Positions 8,801 to 18,603 of a stretch of DNA of 64,000 nucleotides are shown here, piece after piece. This stretch comes from Bradyrhizobium arachidis (lineage in GTDB: Bacteria > Pseudomonadota > Alphaproteobacteria > Rhizobiales > Xanthobacteraceae). Made by a program: the position numbers and the translations under genes. The notes beneath the pieces are model-generated. The model ran no database searches. It was not told where the DNA came from and saw only the letters and a list, made by a program, of their open reading frames with translations. Position 1 is the stretch's first letter. Each line of letters begins with the position of its first letter. The stretch covers positions 7,564,001-7,628,000 of the forward strand of contig NZ_CP077970.1 of the NCBI RefSeq assembly GCF_024758505.1, given 5' to 3'.

Positions 8801-11800
8801 CAACCCGGCGCTGAACGGCACCGGGCTTGCCAACACGGTGGTGCACTTCACCATCGACGGTGTTCTCAGCGCCACCACCGCGACGACCGATGCGCAAGGC
8901 GCCTGGTCGTTTACGCCGGGCGGGCTGGCCGACGGTTCGCACACCATCGTGGCGAGTCAGACCGACACCTTCGGCAACACCGGCTCGGCATCGCTGAGCT
9001 TCACGCTGGACACGGCGGCACCCACGGTCGCCATCACCAGCACCGGCGGACCGGTCAATCAGGCCAGCCAAACCATCACCGGCACGGTTGATGTGGCCGA
9101 TGCCGGCGCCACCGTCACCATCCTGGACGGCACCACCGCGATCGGCACGGCGATCGTGCAGGGCAACGGGACCTGGAGCACCACGGTCGCGCTGAACCAG
9201 GGCAGCAACTCGCTGACCGCAAAGGTAACCGATCTGGCCGGCAACACCGCGACCAGCAGCGCGGTGCTCTACACGCTCAGCACCACCGGCCCGACGGTGA
9301 CCGAGGCCCTGGTCTCCGACACCGGCACCTCGACAACCGATCACGTCACCGCCAACCCGGCGCTGAACGGCACCGGGCTTGCCAACACGGTGGTGCACTT
9401 CACCATCGACGGCAGCCCGATCGCGGCAACGGTGACAACCGATGCGCAAGGCGCCTGGTCGTTTACGCCGAGCGGGCTGGCGGATGGACCGCACACCATC
9501 GTTGCGAGCCAGACCGATCCCTTTGGCAATACCGGTTCGGCAGCGCTGAGCTTCACGCTGGACATGGCGGCACCGACGGTCGCCATCACCAGCACCGGCG
9601 GCTCGACCAACCAGGCCAGCCAGACCATCACCGGCACGGTCGGCGTGACTGACGCCGGCACCACCGTCACCATTCTGGACGGCACCGCCCCGATCGGCAC
9701 CGCTATCGTGCAGGGCAACGGCACCTGGAGCACCACGGTCACGCTGAACCAGGGCGGCAACTCGCTGACCGCAAGGGTAACCGATCTGGCCGGCAACACC
9801 GCGACCAGCAGCGCGGTGCTCTATACGCTCAGCACCACCGGCCCGACGGTGACCGAGGCCCTGGTCTCCGACACCGGCACCTTGGCCACCGATCACGTCA
9901 CCACCAACCCGGCGCTGAACGGCTCCGGGCTCGCCAACACGGTGGTGCATCTGACGATCGATGGTGTTCTCAGCGCCAACACGGTGACGACCGATGCGCA
10001 AGGCGCCTGGTCGTTTACGCCGAGCGGGCTGGCCGACGGACCGCACACCATCGTCGCGAGCCAGACCGATCCCTTTGGCAACACCGGTTCGGCCTCGCTG
10101 AGCTTCACGCTGGACACAACGGCACCGACGGTCGCGATCACCAGCGCGGGCGGTTCGACCAACCAGGCGAGCCAGACCATCACCGGCACGGTTGATGTGG
10201 CCGATGCCGGCGCCACCGTCACCATCCTGGACGGCACCACCGCGATCGGCACGGCGATCGTGCAGGGCAACGGCACCTGGAGCACCACCGTCACGCTCAA
10301 CAACGGCCCGAACTCGCTGACGGCACGGGTCAGCGATGCGGCCGGCAACACCGCGACCAGCAGCGCGGTGGTCTACACGCTCAGCACCACCGGTCCGACG
10401 GTGACCGAGGCCCTGGTCTCCGACACCGGCACCTTGGCCACCGACCACGTCACCGCCAACCCGGCGCTGAACGGCACCGGGCTTGCCAACACGGTGGTGC
10501 ACTTCACCATCGACGGTGTTCTCAGCGCCACCACCGCGACGACCGATGCGCAAGGCGCCTGGTCGTTTACGCCGGGCGGGCTGGCCGACGGTTCGCACAC
10601 CATCGTGGCGAGTCAGACCGACACCTTCGGCAACACCGGCTCGGCATCGCTGAGCTTCACGCTGGACACGGCGGCACCCACGGTCGCCATCACCAGCACC
10701 GGCGGACCGGTCAATCAGGCCAGCCAAACCATCACCGGCACGGTTGATGTGGCCGATGCCGGCGCCACCGTCACCATCCTGGACGGCACCACCGCGATCG
10801 GCACGGCGATCGTGCAGGGCAACGGGACCTGGAGCACCACGGTCGCGCTGAACCAGGGCAGCAACTCGCTGACCGCAAAGGTAACCGATCTGGCCGGCAA
10901 CACCGCGACCAGCAGCGCGGTGCTCTACACGCTCAGCACCACCGGCCCGACGGTGACCGAGGCCCTGGTCTCCGACACCGGCACCTCGACAACCGATCAC
11001 GTCACCGCCAACCCGGCGCTGAACGGCACCGGGCTTGCCAACACGGTGGTGCACTTCACCATCGACGGCAGCCCGATCGCGGCAACGGTGACAACCGATG
11101 CGCAAGGCGCCTGGTCGTTTACGCCGAGCGGGCTGGCGGATGGACCGCACACCATCGTTGCGAGCCAGACCGATCCCTTTGGCAATACCGGTTCGGCAGC
11201 GCTGAGCTTCACGCTGGACATGGCGGCACCGACGGTCGCCATCACCAGCACCGGCGGCTCGACCAACCAGGCCAGCCAGACCATCACCGGCACGGTCGGC
11301 GTGACTGACGCCGGCACCACCGTCACCATTCTGGACGGCACCGCCCCGATCGGCACCGCTATCGTGCAGGGCAACGGCACCTGGAGCACCACGGTCACGC
11401 TGAACCAGGGCGGCAACTCGCTGACCGCAAGGGTAACCGATCTGGCCGGCAACACCGCGACCAGCAGCGCGGTGCTCTATACGCTCAGCACCACCGGCCC
11501 GACGGTGACCGAGGCCCTGGTCTCCGACACCGGCACCTTGGCCACCGATCACGTCACCACCAACCCGGCGCTGAACGGCTCCGGGCTCGCCAACACGGTG
11601 GTGCATCTGACGATCGATGGTGTTCTCAGCGCCAACACGGTGACGACCGATGCGCAAGGCGCCTGGTCGTTTACGCCGAGCGGGCTGGCCGACGGACCGC
11701 ACACCATCGTCGCGAGCCAGACCGATCCCTTTGGCAACACCGGTTCGGCATCGCTGAGCTTCACCCTGGACACCACGGCACCGAGCGGCGGCACGCCAGA

Positions 11801-14800
11801 TCTGACGGCGGGCTCGGACAGCGGCAGCTCGAACACGGATAATCTAACGTCGGCGACCTCGCCGAGCTTCACGGTGGCGCTGAACCCGACGGATTCCATC
11901 GGCGATACGGTGCAGCTGTTGCTGGGCGGCGCGCCGCTGGCGCATCCGGTAACGCATGTGATCACGGCCGCCGACGTGACGGCAGGCAGCGTCAGCCTGG
12001 TGGTGACGGCCGGCGATCTCGGAGCCGATGGCGCCAAGCAGGTCACGGCGCAGTTCAGCGATGCTGCCGGTAACAGTTCGACGACGGCAGCGCTGGGCTT
12101 CACCCTCGACACGACGGCGCCTGCGGTTGCGATCACCAGCGCGGGCGGATCGACTAACCAGGCCAGCCAGACCATCACCGGCACGGTTGATGTGGCAGAT
12201 GCCGGCGCCACCGTCACCATCCTGAACGGCACTACGACGATCGGCACCGCGATCGTGCAGGGCAATGGCAGCTGGAGCACCACGGTCACGCTCAACAACG
12301 GGCCGAACTCCCTGACGGCCCGGGTGAGCGATGCGGCCGGCAATACCGCGACCAGCAGCGCGGTGCTCTACACGCTCAGCACCACCGGCCCGACGGTGAC
12401 TGAGGCCCTGGTCTCCGACACCGGCACCTCGGCCACCGATCACGTCACCGCCAACCCGGCGCTGAGCGGCACCGGGCTCGCCAACACGGTGGTGCACTTC
12501 ACCATCGACGGCAGCCCGATCGCGACGACGGTGACCACCGATGCGCAAGGCGCCTGGTCGTTTACGCCGGCCGGGCTGGCGGACGGATCGCACACCATTG
12601 TGGCGAGCCAGACCGACACCTTCGGCAACACCGGCTCGGCATCGCTGAGCTTCACCCTCGACACCACGGCACCGAGCGGCGGCACGCCAGACCTGACGGC
12701 GGGCTCGGACAGCGGCAGCTCGAACACGGATAATCTAACGTCGGCGACCTCGCCGAGCTTCACGGTGGCGCTGAACCCGACGGATTCCATCGGCGATACG
12801 GTGCAGCTGTTGCTGGGCGGCGCGCCGCTGGCGCATCCGGTAACGCATGTGATCACGGCCGCCGACGTGACGGCAGGCAGCGTCAGCCTGGTGGTGACGG
12901 CCGGCGATCTCGGAGCCGATGGCGCCAAGCAGGTCACGGCGCAGTTCAGCGATGCTGCCGGTAACAGTTCGACGACGGCAGCGCTGGGCTTCACCCTCGA
13001 CACGACGGCGCCTGCGGTTGCGATCACCAGCGCGGGCGGATCGACTAACCAGGCCAGCCAGACCATCACCGGCACGGTTGATGTGGCCGATGCCGGCGCC
13101 ACCGTCACCATCCTGAACGGCACTACGACGATCGGCACCGCGATCGTGCAGGGCAATGGCAGCTGGAGCACTGCGGTCACGCTGAACCAGGGCGGCAACT
13201 CGCTGACCGCAAAGGTCACCGATCTGGCCGGCAACACCGCGACCAGCGGCGCGGTGGTCTATTTTGTGGGCCTGCCCGGCGCCATTCTCGGTGACGCTGG
13301 CGACAACACCCTGACCGGGACCACCGGGAACGATGCATTCGAGGGCTTCGGCGGCAATGACATACTCAACGGCTTGTCGGGTGTTGATCGAGCGGTCTAT
13401 GTCGACGCGACCGGGGGCATCACTGCAGATCTGACGGCCGGGACCGTGACGGGTCCAGGTGTCGGCACCGACACTCTGATCGGTATCGAAGCCATCCAGG
13501 GCAGCAACTTTGCCGATCACTACTCGGCCGTCGGCTTCAACGGTAATTCCGGGGTGCCTGGCACGCCAATTGGCTTCAACAGCTTCGAAGGCATGGGGGG
13601 AGACGATATCATCGTTGGCACGGTCAATTCTTCCGGACAGGTTCTGACCCGTGTCTCCTATCTCAGTGCGACAGCGGCAGTTGTCATTGATTTCGCCGCG
13701 GGAACGGCGAGCGGCGATTCGTCGGTTGGCAACGACACCTTCACCAACGTCAATTCGGTCATTGGGTCCGCATTTGGAGACACGCTGCGGGGCAGCGACA
13801 ATCCGAATGGGACTTTCGAGCAATATGACGGTCGTGCCGGCAACGATCTGATCGACGGCCGCGGCGGCTACGATTTCGCCGTCTATAACAACGACGCCGC
13901 TACAACCACTGGCATAACCGTCAATCTTGCAGCCGGAACCGTCACTGGCGATGCTACGATCGGCACCGATACGCTGCGTTCAGTAGAAGCCGTCCGCGGC
14001 ACCAACTTCGCTGACACTTACGATGCCACCGGTTTCAACGGCACGAGCACCAATGCCGGATCGAGCGGCACCTTCAACAATTTTGAAGGCATGGGCGGCA
14101 ACGATACCATCATCGGCAACGGCAACACTCGAATCCAATATACGCAATCAAGCGCCGGCGTGACGGTCGATTTCCTCGCGGGCACTGCGATCGGCGATGC
14201 CTCGGTGGGCACCGATACATTCACCGGCGTCAACGCCGTCATGGGCTCGATGTTTGCCGACACCTTTTCCGGAAGCGGCGCCAACGAGAACTTCATGGGC
14301 CTTGCCGGCGATGATTTTATCGACGGAATAGGCGGTTTCGACACGGCGCAATATGCCAACCTAACCTTCACGACCAGCGGGATCAGCGTTCACCTTGCAG
14401 CCGGAACGGTGACCGGCGACGCCTCGAGCGGCACCGACACCTTGCGTTCAATCGAAGCCATTCAGGGCACTAATTTCTCCGACACTTATGACGCGACCAA
14501 TTTTGGCGTCACCGGGGCTATCGATCCCGCTACCGGCCTTCCCTATGCCAACGTCGGCAACAATGGCGCCTTCAATCAATTTGAGGGAATGGGCGGTAAC
14601 GACATCATCACCGGCAACGGCAGCACGCGTCTGATCTACACCAATGCAACCGGCCCCGTGTCGATCACTTTCAGTCTCAATGGCTGGACCAGCACCACCA
14701 GCGGTGCGTCGGGCACCGTAACCGGCGATGGGTCCGTAGGCACCGATACCTTCTCCGGTGTCGGTTCGGTATCGGGGTCGTCGTTTGCCGACACCATCAC

Positions 14801-17800
14801 CGGCTCGAACAATCCAAACAACACCTCGGAAGAATTTGCCGGCCGCGCCGGCAATGACTTCATCGACGGTAAAGCTGGTTTCGACAGAGCTTTCTACAAC
14901 AACGATGGCTCGGCTTCAGGTATTCAAGTCGATATGGCTTCGGGCGCGGTGACCGGTGACGCTGCGACCGGAACGGACACCCTCCGATCGGTTGAAGCGA
15001 TCCGCGGCACCGCTTTCTCCGACACTTATGTCGCCACCAATTTTGGCGCCTCCGGGCCAAATGTCGGCGATTTCGGTACTCTCAACGAGTTTGAGGGAAT
15101 GGCCGGCAATGATGCCATCACCGGCAACGGCAATACCCGCATTGCATTCTACAATGCTCTGGACGGGGTGACCGTCGATCTCGCCGCCGGCAACTCCCAC
15201 GGGACGGCCTCCGGTGACCTCGCAGGCACCGGGACAGACACGTTCACCGGCGTGAATGCCGTCCGGGGCTCAGCTTTCGCCGACGTCATTCTCGGAGATG
15301 CCAACGCCAATACGCTCGACGGGAGGGATGGCAACGACCGGATCGCCGGTCGTGGCGGTGCCGATACCCTGACCGGCGGGAACGGCGCCGACACCTTCGT
15401 CTACGCCGATGGCGACGGAGCAGACACAATCACGGACTTCGATCGTACCCAAGGCGACACGATCGATCTGACGGGGTTGTCAGGCTTGTTCACGCTCGCA
15501 GATGTTCAATCGAAGGCAACGGTGAGCGGCGGCAACACCATAATCAATGTCGGGAGCGGAAATACTCTGACATTGATCGGTGTAACAAGCCTCCAGCAAA
15601 GCGACTTCATCTTTCCCAATGCCACTACCGGCACCTCGGGCTCGGATGTGCTGCTCGGAACGAGCCAAGCCGATGCAATTTCCGGTCTTGCAGGAAATGA
15701 TCGGCTTCAGGGATTCGGCGGCAACGATCTGCTCGACGGCGGGGCCGATTTCGACCGCGCTGTCTACACGGATGCCACGGGCGGAATCTCCGTCAACCTT
15801 GCGGCGGGGACGGCATCCGGTCCGGGAGTTGGCACCGACACGCTCGTTGCTATCGAAGGCGCGGTTGGCAGCGATTTTGCGGACACATTCAATGCGACCG
15901 GTTTCGCGGGGACCACCGGTACTCCCGGTACACCCATCGGGTTTAACGAGTTCGAGGGTCGGGGTGGCAACGACACCATTCTAAGTGCAGTAAACCCTTT
16001 GGGCGCCGCTCTGACGCGGGTTTCTTATCTGAGCGCTACCGCCGGCGTGACTGTCGATATCGCAGCCGGAACGGCGGATGGTGATGGATCCGTTGGTCAC
16101 GACACGTTTGTTGGCTCGGGGATTATTGCAGTCTGGGGCTCTTCGTTCGCCGATACCCTTTTCGGAAGCAACAATGGATTCGGTACGATCGAGGTATTTG
16201 CCGGGTTCGCTGGCGACGACACGATCGACGGTCGCGGCGGTTTCGACCGCGCCGACTACAATATCGATCCGACCACTACGTCAGGTATCACTGTCAATCT
16301 CGCGGCGGGCACCCTGACGGGAGATGCCACCGTTGGTACTGATACACTTGTGTCGATCGAAGCTGTCCGCGGCACCAATTTTGCCGATACCTACAACGCC
16401 TCTGGATTCAGCAACGCCAGCACGAACTCCGGATCATCGGGAACCTTCAATGAGTTCACCGGCGAGGGCGGCAACGACATCATCACCGGCAACGGCAACA
16501 CGCGCCTCGGTTTCAATAATGCGACCGCAGGCGTTGTGGTGGACATAGCAGCCGGCACTGCCACTGGGGACGCCTCGGTCGGAAGCGATACGTTCACCGG
16601 CGTCAATGCCATCATGGGCACGATGTTCACCGATTCCCTGTCGGGAAGCGGCAGCAACGAGACATTTACCGGACTTGGCGGCAACGACACGATCGACGGT
16701 CGCGGCGGCTTTGATACCGCCGGCTACAACAACATCTATCTTTCGAGCGGCAGTGTCTCCATTGACATGGCGACCGGCACCGCCACCGGCGACTCTTCGA
16801 TCGGCACGGACACGCTGCGCTCGATCGAGGCTATCCAGGGAACCAACCTTGCCGACACCTATGTGGCAACGGGATACGGCCTCGCAGGCGCTCTTAATGT
16901 CGGCAACAACGGCACCTTCAACCAGTTCGAGGGACTTGGTGGTGACGATGCCATCACCGGCAACGGCAACACGCGTCTGATCTATGCGAATGCAACCGGT
17001 CCGGTAACGATCACGTTCGGTCTCAATAGCTGGACCAGCACCACCAGCGGCGCGTCGGGCACCGTAACCGGCGATGGGTCGGTGGGCACCGATACCTTCT
17101 CGGGCGTCGGCTCGGTGTCAGGGTCGTCATTTGCCGACACCATTACCGGCTCTAACAATCCGAATGGCACAGCGGAAGATTTTGCCGGTCGCGGCGGCAA
17201 TGACGTCATCGACGGCAAGACTGGTTTCGACAGGGCGTTCTACAACAACGACGGTTCTGCGTCAGGTATTCAAGTCGATATGGCTTCGGGCGTGGTGACC
17301 GGCGACACTGCGATCGGAACAGACACTCTTCGATCAATTGAGGCGATCCGCGGGACCAACCTCGACGATACTTATGTCGCAACCAATTTTGGCACCTCCG
17401 GTGCGAATGCCGGCGATTTCGGTACCCTCAACGAGTTCGAGGGAATGGACGGCAATGATGCCATTACCGGCAACGGCAATACCCGCATTGCATTCTACAA
17501 TGCTCTGGATGGGGTGACCGTCGATCTCGCCGCCGGCAACTCCCATGGGACAGCCTCTGGTGATGTCGCAAGTGTCGGTACAGACACGTTCACCGGCGTT
17601 AATGCCGTCCGCGGTTCATCCTTCGCTGACCTAATTTTCGGCGATGCTGGCAACAACACGTTGGATGGGCAAGTAGGAAACGACGTGATCCAAGGGCGAG
17701 GAGGTGCCGACACGTTGATAGGAGGAGCGGGAAGCGACCAGTTCATCTTCGCTGCGGTTTCCGACTCTACGATTGCAAACCACGATACGGTCAGTGATTT

Positions 17801-18047
17801 CGTTCATGGCGCAGATATCATCGACACCTCGGCGATCGCAGGAGTGACGAGTGTCCAGGGCTTGCTAAGCGGGAGCGCCCAAGTCGCTGCGCATAGTATC
17901 GCGTGGATTCAAAGCGGCGCGAATACAATTGTCTACGTCAACAGCTCGACCACCGCGCAGAACCAAGGGGCGGCGGATATGGAAATTGTCTTGACCAGCG
18001 TAGCTGCGAATACTCTAACCGGTCAGGATTTTCTCTTCCACGTCTAA
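5805..18047 (+). CDS. Giant FecR / Ig-like repeat / RTX protein (~4080 residues)
   Basis: This is a very large secreted or cell-surface protein. Residues ~1-105 form an N-terminal region seen in large rhizobial FecR proteins. A FecR-type domain spans ~110-300 (GKVIGHVATITG to VIGIRGTAVLLNV), with the only two cysteines just after it. A Pro/Ser/Thr linker leads to about 22 Ig-like beta-sandwich modules (~425-2490). These are mostly alternating types of ~88 and ~96 residues, for example TNQASQTITGTV and LNGTGLANTVVH. From ~2495 to the end come RTX calcium-binding blocks (GGND, GRGGADTLIGG) in two parallel halves. The protein closes with a serralysin-like C-terminus (LTGQDFLFHV), the expected type I secretion signal. 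There is no N-terminal signal peptide, which fits type I export. The start is a GTG at 5805 with no clear Shine-Dalgarno, and a TTG at 5817 is an alternative. Adhesion or biofilm function is inferred from architecture. No transporter gene lies nearby. Confidence 0.93.
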   Translation: MGADLNTPLNQKLDIAGSEIAWKSFSFPEPGPANALIVPDAHLLFSGEYARSGYDLIISDLSHRITIPNYFLGERRSPLSSADGALLDSRVVEALTGYQTFAQAGGNAAAGKVIGHVATITGSASIVRNGVTIEANNGDVVYQNDVVQTGSGSTLGLVLIDGTTFNLSANARFMLNELGYEEQNSASGTLVSLTSSSNHSLFTLVQGAASFVAGQVAKTGDMQVATPAAVIGIRGTAVLLNVDAVDGQVSVSVADQHDGQVHSVQVFKCVPTNLLQGVCIAGEAIGIVTSDGPSLTITPTANLEVITQAISKSPSQVAQEFDAFQQVLTTYDIGKQLAPSTPPPSDGKRGDVNTKSLQKFAGSPPPSPTDAPTTVVADDVTGQAGGRSITPISVTFAGNTGNAAATSTTKSVVPAVDTTQAVGAVSLTPVTISNAGGPTNQGNQTINGTVDAAFVGTTVTLYDTYNGVTTQIGTVTVGSGGVWSMAVTLSGDGSHSIEARDASANVTTSAPVVFTLDTTAPAVAITSAGGSTNQASQTITGTVGVADAGATVTILDGTTAIGTAIVQGNGTWSTTVTLNNGPNSLTARVSDAAGNTATSSAVLYTLSTTGPTVTEALVSDTGSSATDHVTTNPALNGTGLANTVVHLTIDGVLSTNTATTDAQGTWSFTPSGLADGLHTIVASQTDPFGNTGSASLSFTLDTAAPTVAITSAGGSTNQASQTITGTVGVADAGATVTILDGTAPIGTAIVQGNGTWSTTVTLNQGGNSLTARVTDLAGNTATSSAVLYTLSTTGPTVTEALVSDTGTLATDHVTTNPALNGSGLANTVVHLTIDGVLSANTVTTDAQGAWSFTPSGLADGPHTIVASQTDPFGNTGSASLSFTLDTTAPTVAITSAGGSTNQASQTITGTVDVADAGATVTILDGTTAIGTAIVQGNGTWSTTVTLNNGPNSLTARVSDAAGNTATSSAVVYTLSTTGPTVTEALVSDTGTLATDHVTANPALNGTGLANTVVHFTIDGVLSATTATTDAQGAWSFTPGGLADGSHTIVASQTDTFGNTGSASLSFTLDTAAPTVAITSTGGPVNQASQTITGTVDVADAGATVTILDGTTAIGTAIVQGNGTWSTTVALNQGSNSLTAKVTDLAGNTATSSAVLYTLSTTGPTVTEALVSDTGTSTTDHVTANPALNGTGLANTVVHFTIDGSPIAATVTTDAQGAWSFTPSGLADGPHTIVASQTDPFGNTGSAALSFTLDMAAPTVAITSTGGSTNQASQTITGTVGVTDAGTTVTILDGTAPIGTAIVQGNGTWSTTVTLNQGGNSLTARVTDLAGNTATSSAVLYTLSTTGPTVTEALVSDTGTLATDHVTTNPALNGSGLANTVVHLTIDGVLSANTVTTDAQGAWSFTPSGLADGPHTIVASQTDPFGNTGSASLSFTLDTTAPTVAITSAGGSTNQASQTITGTVDVADAGATVTILDGTTAIGTAIVQGNGTWSTTVTLNNGPNSLTARVSDAAGNTATSSAVVYTLSTTGPTVTEALVSDTGTLATDHVTANPALNGTGLANTVVHFTIDGVLSATTATTDAQGAWSFTPGGLADGSHTIVASQTDTFGNTGSASLSFTLDTAAPTVAITSTGGPVNQASQTITGTVDVADAGATVTILDGTTAIGTAIVQGNGTWSTTVALNQGSNSLTAKVTDLAGNTATSSAVLYTLSTTGPTVTEALVSDTGTSTTDHVTANPALNGTGLANTVVHFTIDGSPIAATVTTDAQGAWSFTPSGLADGPHTIVASQTDPFGNTGSAALSFTLDMAAPTVAITSTGGSTNQASQTITGTVGVTDAGTTVTILDGTAPIGTAIVQGNGTWSTTVTLNQGGNSLTARVTDLAGNTATSSAVLYTLSTTGPTVTEALVSDTGTLATDHVTTNPALNGSGLANTVVHLTIDGVLSANTVTTDAQGAWSFTPSGLADGPHTIVASQTDPFGNTGSASLSFTLDTTAPSGGTPDLTAGSDSGSSNTDNLTSATSPSFTVALNPTDSIGDTVQLLLGGAPLAHPVTHVITAADVTAGSVSLVVTAGDLGADGAKQVTAQFSDAAGNSSTTAALGFTLDTTAPAVAITSAGGSTNQASQTITGTVDVADAGATVTILNGTTTIGTAIVQGNGSWSTTVTLNNGPNSLTARVSDAAGNTATSSAVLYTLSTTGPTVTEALVSDTGTSATDHVTANPALSGTGLANTVVHFTIDGSPIATTVTTDAQGAWSFTPAGLADGSHTIVASQTDTFGNTGSASLSFTLDTTAPSGGTPDLTAGSDSGSSNTDNLTSATSPSFTVALNPTDSIGDTVQLLLGGAPLAHPVTHVITAADVTAGSVSLVVTAGDLGADGAKQVTAQFSDAAGNSSTTAALGFTLDTTAPAVAITSAGGSTNQASQTITGTVDVADAGATVTILNGTTTIGTAIVQGNGSWSTAVTLNQGGNSLTAKVTDLAGNTATSGAVVYFVGLPGAILGDAGDNTLTGTTGNDAFEGFGGNDILNGLSGVDRAVYVDATGGITADLTAGTVTGPGVGTDTLIGIEAIQGSNFADHYSAVGFNGNSGVPGTPIGFNSFEGMGGDDIIVGTVNSSGQVLTRVSYLSATAAVVIDFAAGTASGDSSVGNDTFTNVNSVIGSAFGDTLRGSDNPNGTFEQYDGRAGNDLIDGRGGYDFAVYNNDAATTTGITVNLAAGTVTGDATIGTDTLRSVEAVRGTNFADTYDATGFNGTSTNAGSSGTFNNFEGMGGNDTIIGNGNTRIQYTQSSAGVTVDFLAGTAIGDASVGTDTFTGVNAVMGSMFADTFSGSGANENFMGLAGDDFIDGIGGFDTAQYANLTFTTSGISVHLAAGTVTGDASSGTDTLRSIEAIQGTNFSDTYDATNFGVTGAIDPATGLPYANVGNNGAFNQFEGMGGNDIITGNGSTRLIYTNATGPVSITFSLNGWTSTTSGASGTVTGDGSVGTDTFSGVGSVSGSSFADTITGSNNPNNTSEEFAGRAGNDFIDGKAGFDRAFYNNDGSASGIQVDMASGAVTGDAATGTDTLRSVEAIRGTAFSDTYVATNFGASGPNVGDFGTLNEFEGMAGNDAITGNGNTRIAFYNALDGVTVDLAAGNSHGTASGDLAGTGTDTFTGVNAVRGSAFADVILGDANANTLDGRDGNDRIAGRGGADTLTGGNGADTFVYADGDGADTITDFDRTQGDTIDLTGLSGLFTLADVQSKATVSGGNTIINVGSGNTLTLIGVTSLQQSDFIFPNATTGTSGSDVLLGTSQADAISGLAGNDRLQGFGGNDLLDGGADFDRAVYTDATGGISVNLAAGTASGPGVGTDTLVAIEGAVGSDFADTFNATGFAGTTGTPGTPIGFNEFEGRGGNDTILSAVNPLGAALTRVSYLSATAGVTVDIAAGTADGDGSVGHDTFVGSGIIAVWGSSFADTLFGSNNGFGTIEVFAGFAGDDTIDGRGGFDRADYNIDPTTTSGITVNLAAGTLTGDATVGTDTLVSIEAVRGTNFADTYNASGFSNASTNSGSSGTFNEFTGEGGNDIITGNGNTRLGFNNATAGVVVDIAAGTATGDASVGSDTFTGVNAIMGTMFTDSLSGSGSNETFTGLGGNDTIDGRGGFDTAGYNNIYLSSGSVSIDMATGTATGDSSIGTDTLRSIEAIQGTNLADTYVATGYGLAGALNVGNNGTFNQFEGLGGDDAITGNGNTRLIYANATGPVTITFGLNSWTSTTSGASGTVTGDGSVGTDTFSGVGSVSGSSFADTITGSNNPNGTAEDFAGRGGNDVIDGKTGFDRAFYNNDGSASGIQVDMASGVVTGDTAIGTDTLRSIEAIRGTNLDDTYVATNFGTSGANAGDFGTLNEFEGMDGNDAITGNGNTRIAFYNALDGVTVDLAAGNSHGTASGDVASVGTDTFTGVNAVRGSSFADLIFGDAGNNTLDGQVGNDVIQGRGGADTLIGGAGSDQFIFAAVSDSTIANHDTVSDFVHGADIIDTSAIAGVTSVQGLLSGSAQVAAHSIAWIQSGANTIVYVNSSTTAQNQGAADMEIVLTSVAANTLTGQDFLFHV
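8019..11749 (+). repeat. Perfect 1,656-bp tandem duplication in the Ig-module region
   Basis: At an offset of 1,656 bp the sequence matches itself from 8019 to 10093, so copy one starts at 8019, copy two at 9675 and a partial third at 11331-11749. The match breaks at 8018 (C) against 9674 (T) and at 10094 (C) against 11750 (A). The unit is exactly three 552-bp composite modules (552 residues), so the frame is kept. Every stretch I compared between the bounds was identical, including silent positions. Confidence 0.88.
11771..13171 (+). repeat. Near-identical 510-bp segments at 891-bp offset
   Basis: Bases 11771-12280 recur at 12662-13171 with only a few differences (for example GATCTG against GACCTG, and GTGGCAGAT against GTGGCCGAT). 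The unit encodes a distinct Ig-like module beginning SGGTPDLTAGSDSGSS plus the following common module. The offset of 297 codons keeps the frame. Confidence 0.8.
13290..17760 (+). repeat. Older ~2.35-kb duplication of the RTX region
   Basis: The RTX part falls into two parallel halves, ~13290-15640 and ~15640-17760. The order of blocks is the same in both: FDRAVY with DATGGI, then GTPIGFN, TRVSYLSATA, GRGG(Y/F)D, NGNTR, the TFSGVGSVSGSSFADTI block, and finally NTLDG with GRGGADTL. The halves are clearly diverged, so this event is older than the 1,656-bp duplication. Confidence 0.75.
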
Positions 18048-18178
18048 CGGCGCAAATTTTTTGATCCTCACGACTGCATGGCCGATGGTTGTTGTCGCGG
18101 CAGAGAGCGGGTGCCGCTACAGAGATACGGGCGCGCCAAGCCCTCTCCAATCAGGCTTGTAAAGAAAAACGAAAATCC

Positions 18179-18391
18179 TCACGCCGCGATTACCGCGGTG
18201 GGACTCGGATTTTCGAATGGTTGGAGCGAGGCCCCAGACGTGCATTGTTCGAGATGATCAGGAAGCGCCTGATTGGCCAAGTGCTCCCAGTACTCTGCTT
18301 CGGCGAGCAGCTTCCAGCTTCGATCAGGATGATACACGGCGGTCTGTCGGCACAGCGATGCCATCGCGCGCAAGCGGCCTACGCTCTCCAT
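18179..18391 (-). CDS. Small conserved hypothetical, 70 residues
   Basis: The ATG at 18391 is preceded by a strong AGGGAGG five bases upstream, which decides the start over in-frame ATGs further up. The product reads MESVGRLRAMASLCRQTAVY, then WKLLAEAEYWEHLANQAL. This is a helical, Trp-rich small protein of a kind frequent in Bradyrhizobium, where short proteins with a RALASLCRQ and WKLLAEAE(H/Y)WEHLA pattern recur. There is no signal peptide and no known function. It ends convergently with the giant RTX gene, 131 bases away. Confidence 0.7.
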   Translation of the reverse strand: MESVGRLRAMASLCRQTAVYHPDRSWKLLAEAEYWEHLANQALPDHLEQCTSGASLQPFENPSPTAVIAA

Positions 18392-18603
18392 CCACTCCTC
18401 CCTTTTGATTTTCCCCACCTTATTTTCTGTTTTTAGGTCGGAGTCATTATGATTATGACACAGAACAAAATTTCGATTTCCGCGGCAGGAGCGGGCTCTG
18501 GTCACCCCCGCGCTGCCAGTAATCTTACGGACATTGCGCATTAGCGATCTTTCACCTCTACTTCAGATTGCGTTTTTTCACCATCTCATTTTCGAGCAGA
18601 GCC

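Noticed and set aside
7272..11702. A 1476-codon minus-strand open frame
   Set aside because: It is antisense to the Ig-module repeats and repeats with the same period. GC codon bias keeps the opposite strand open. The sequence is Gly/Arg-rich with no domain and no ribosome binding site.
7372..13260. Possible CRISPR array or microsatellite
   Set aside because: The repeats are long, in-frame protein modules with protein-level conservation, not short direct repeats with unique spacers.
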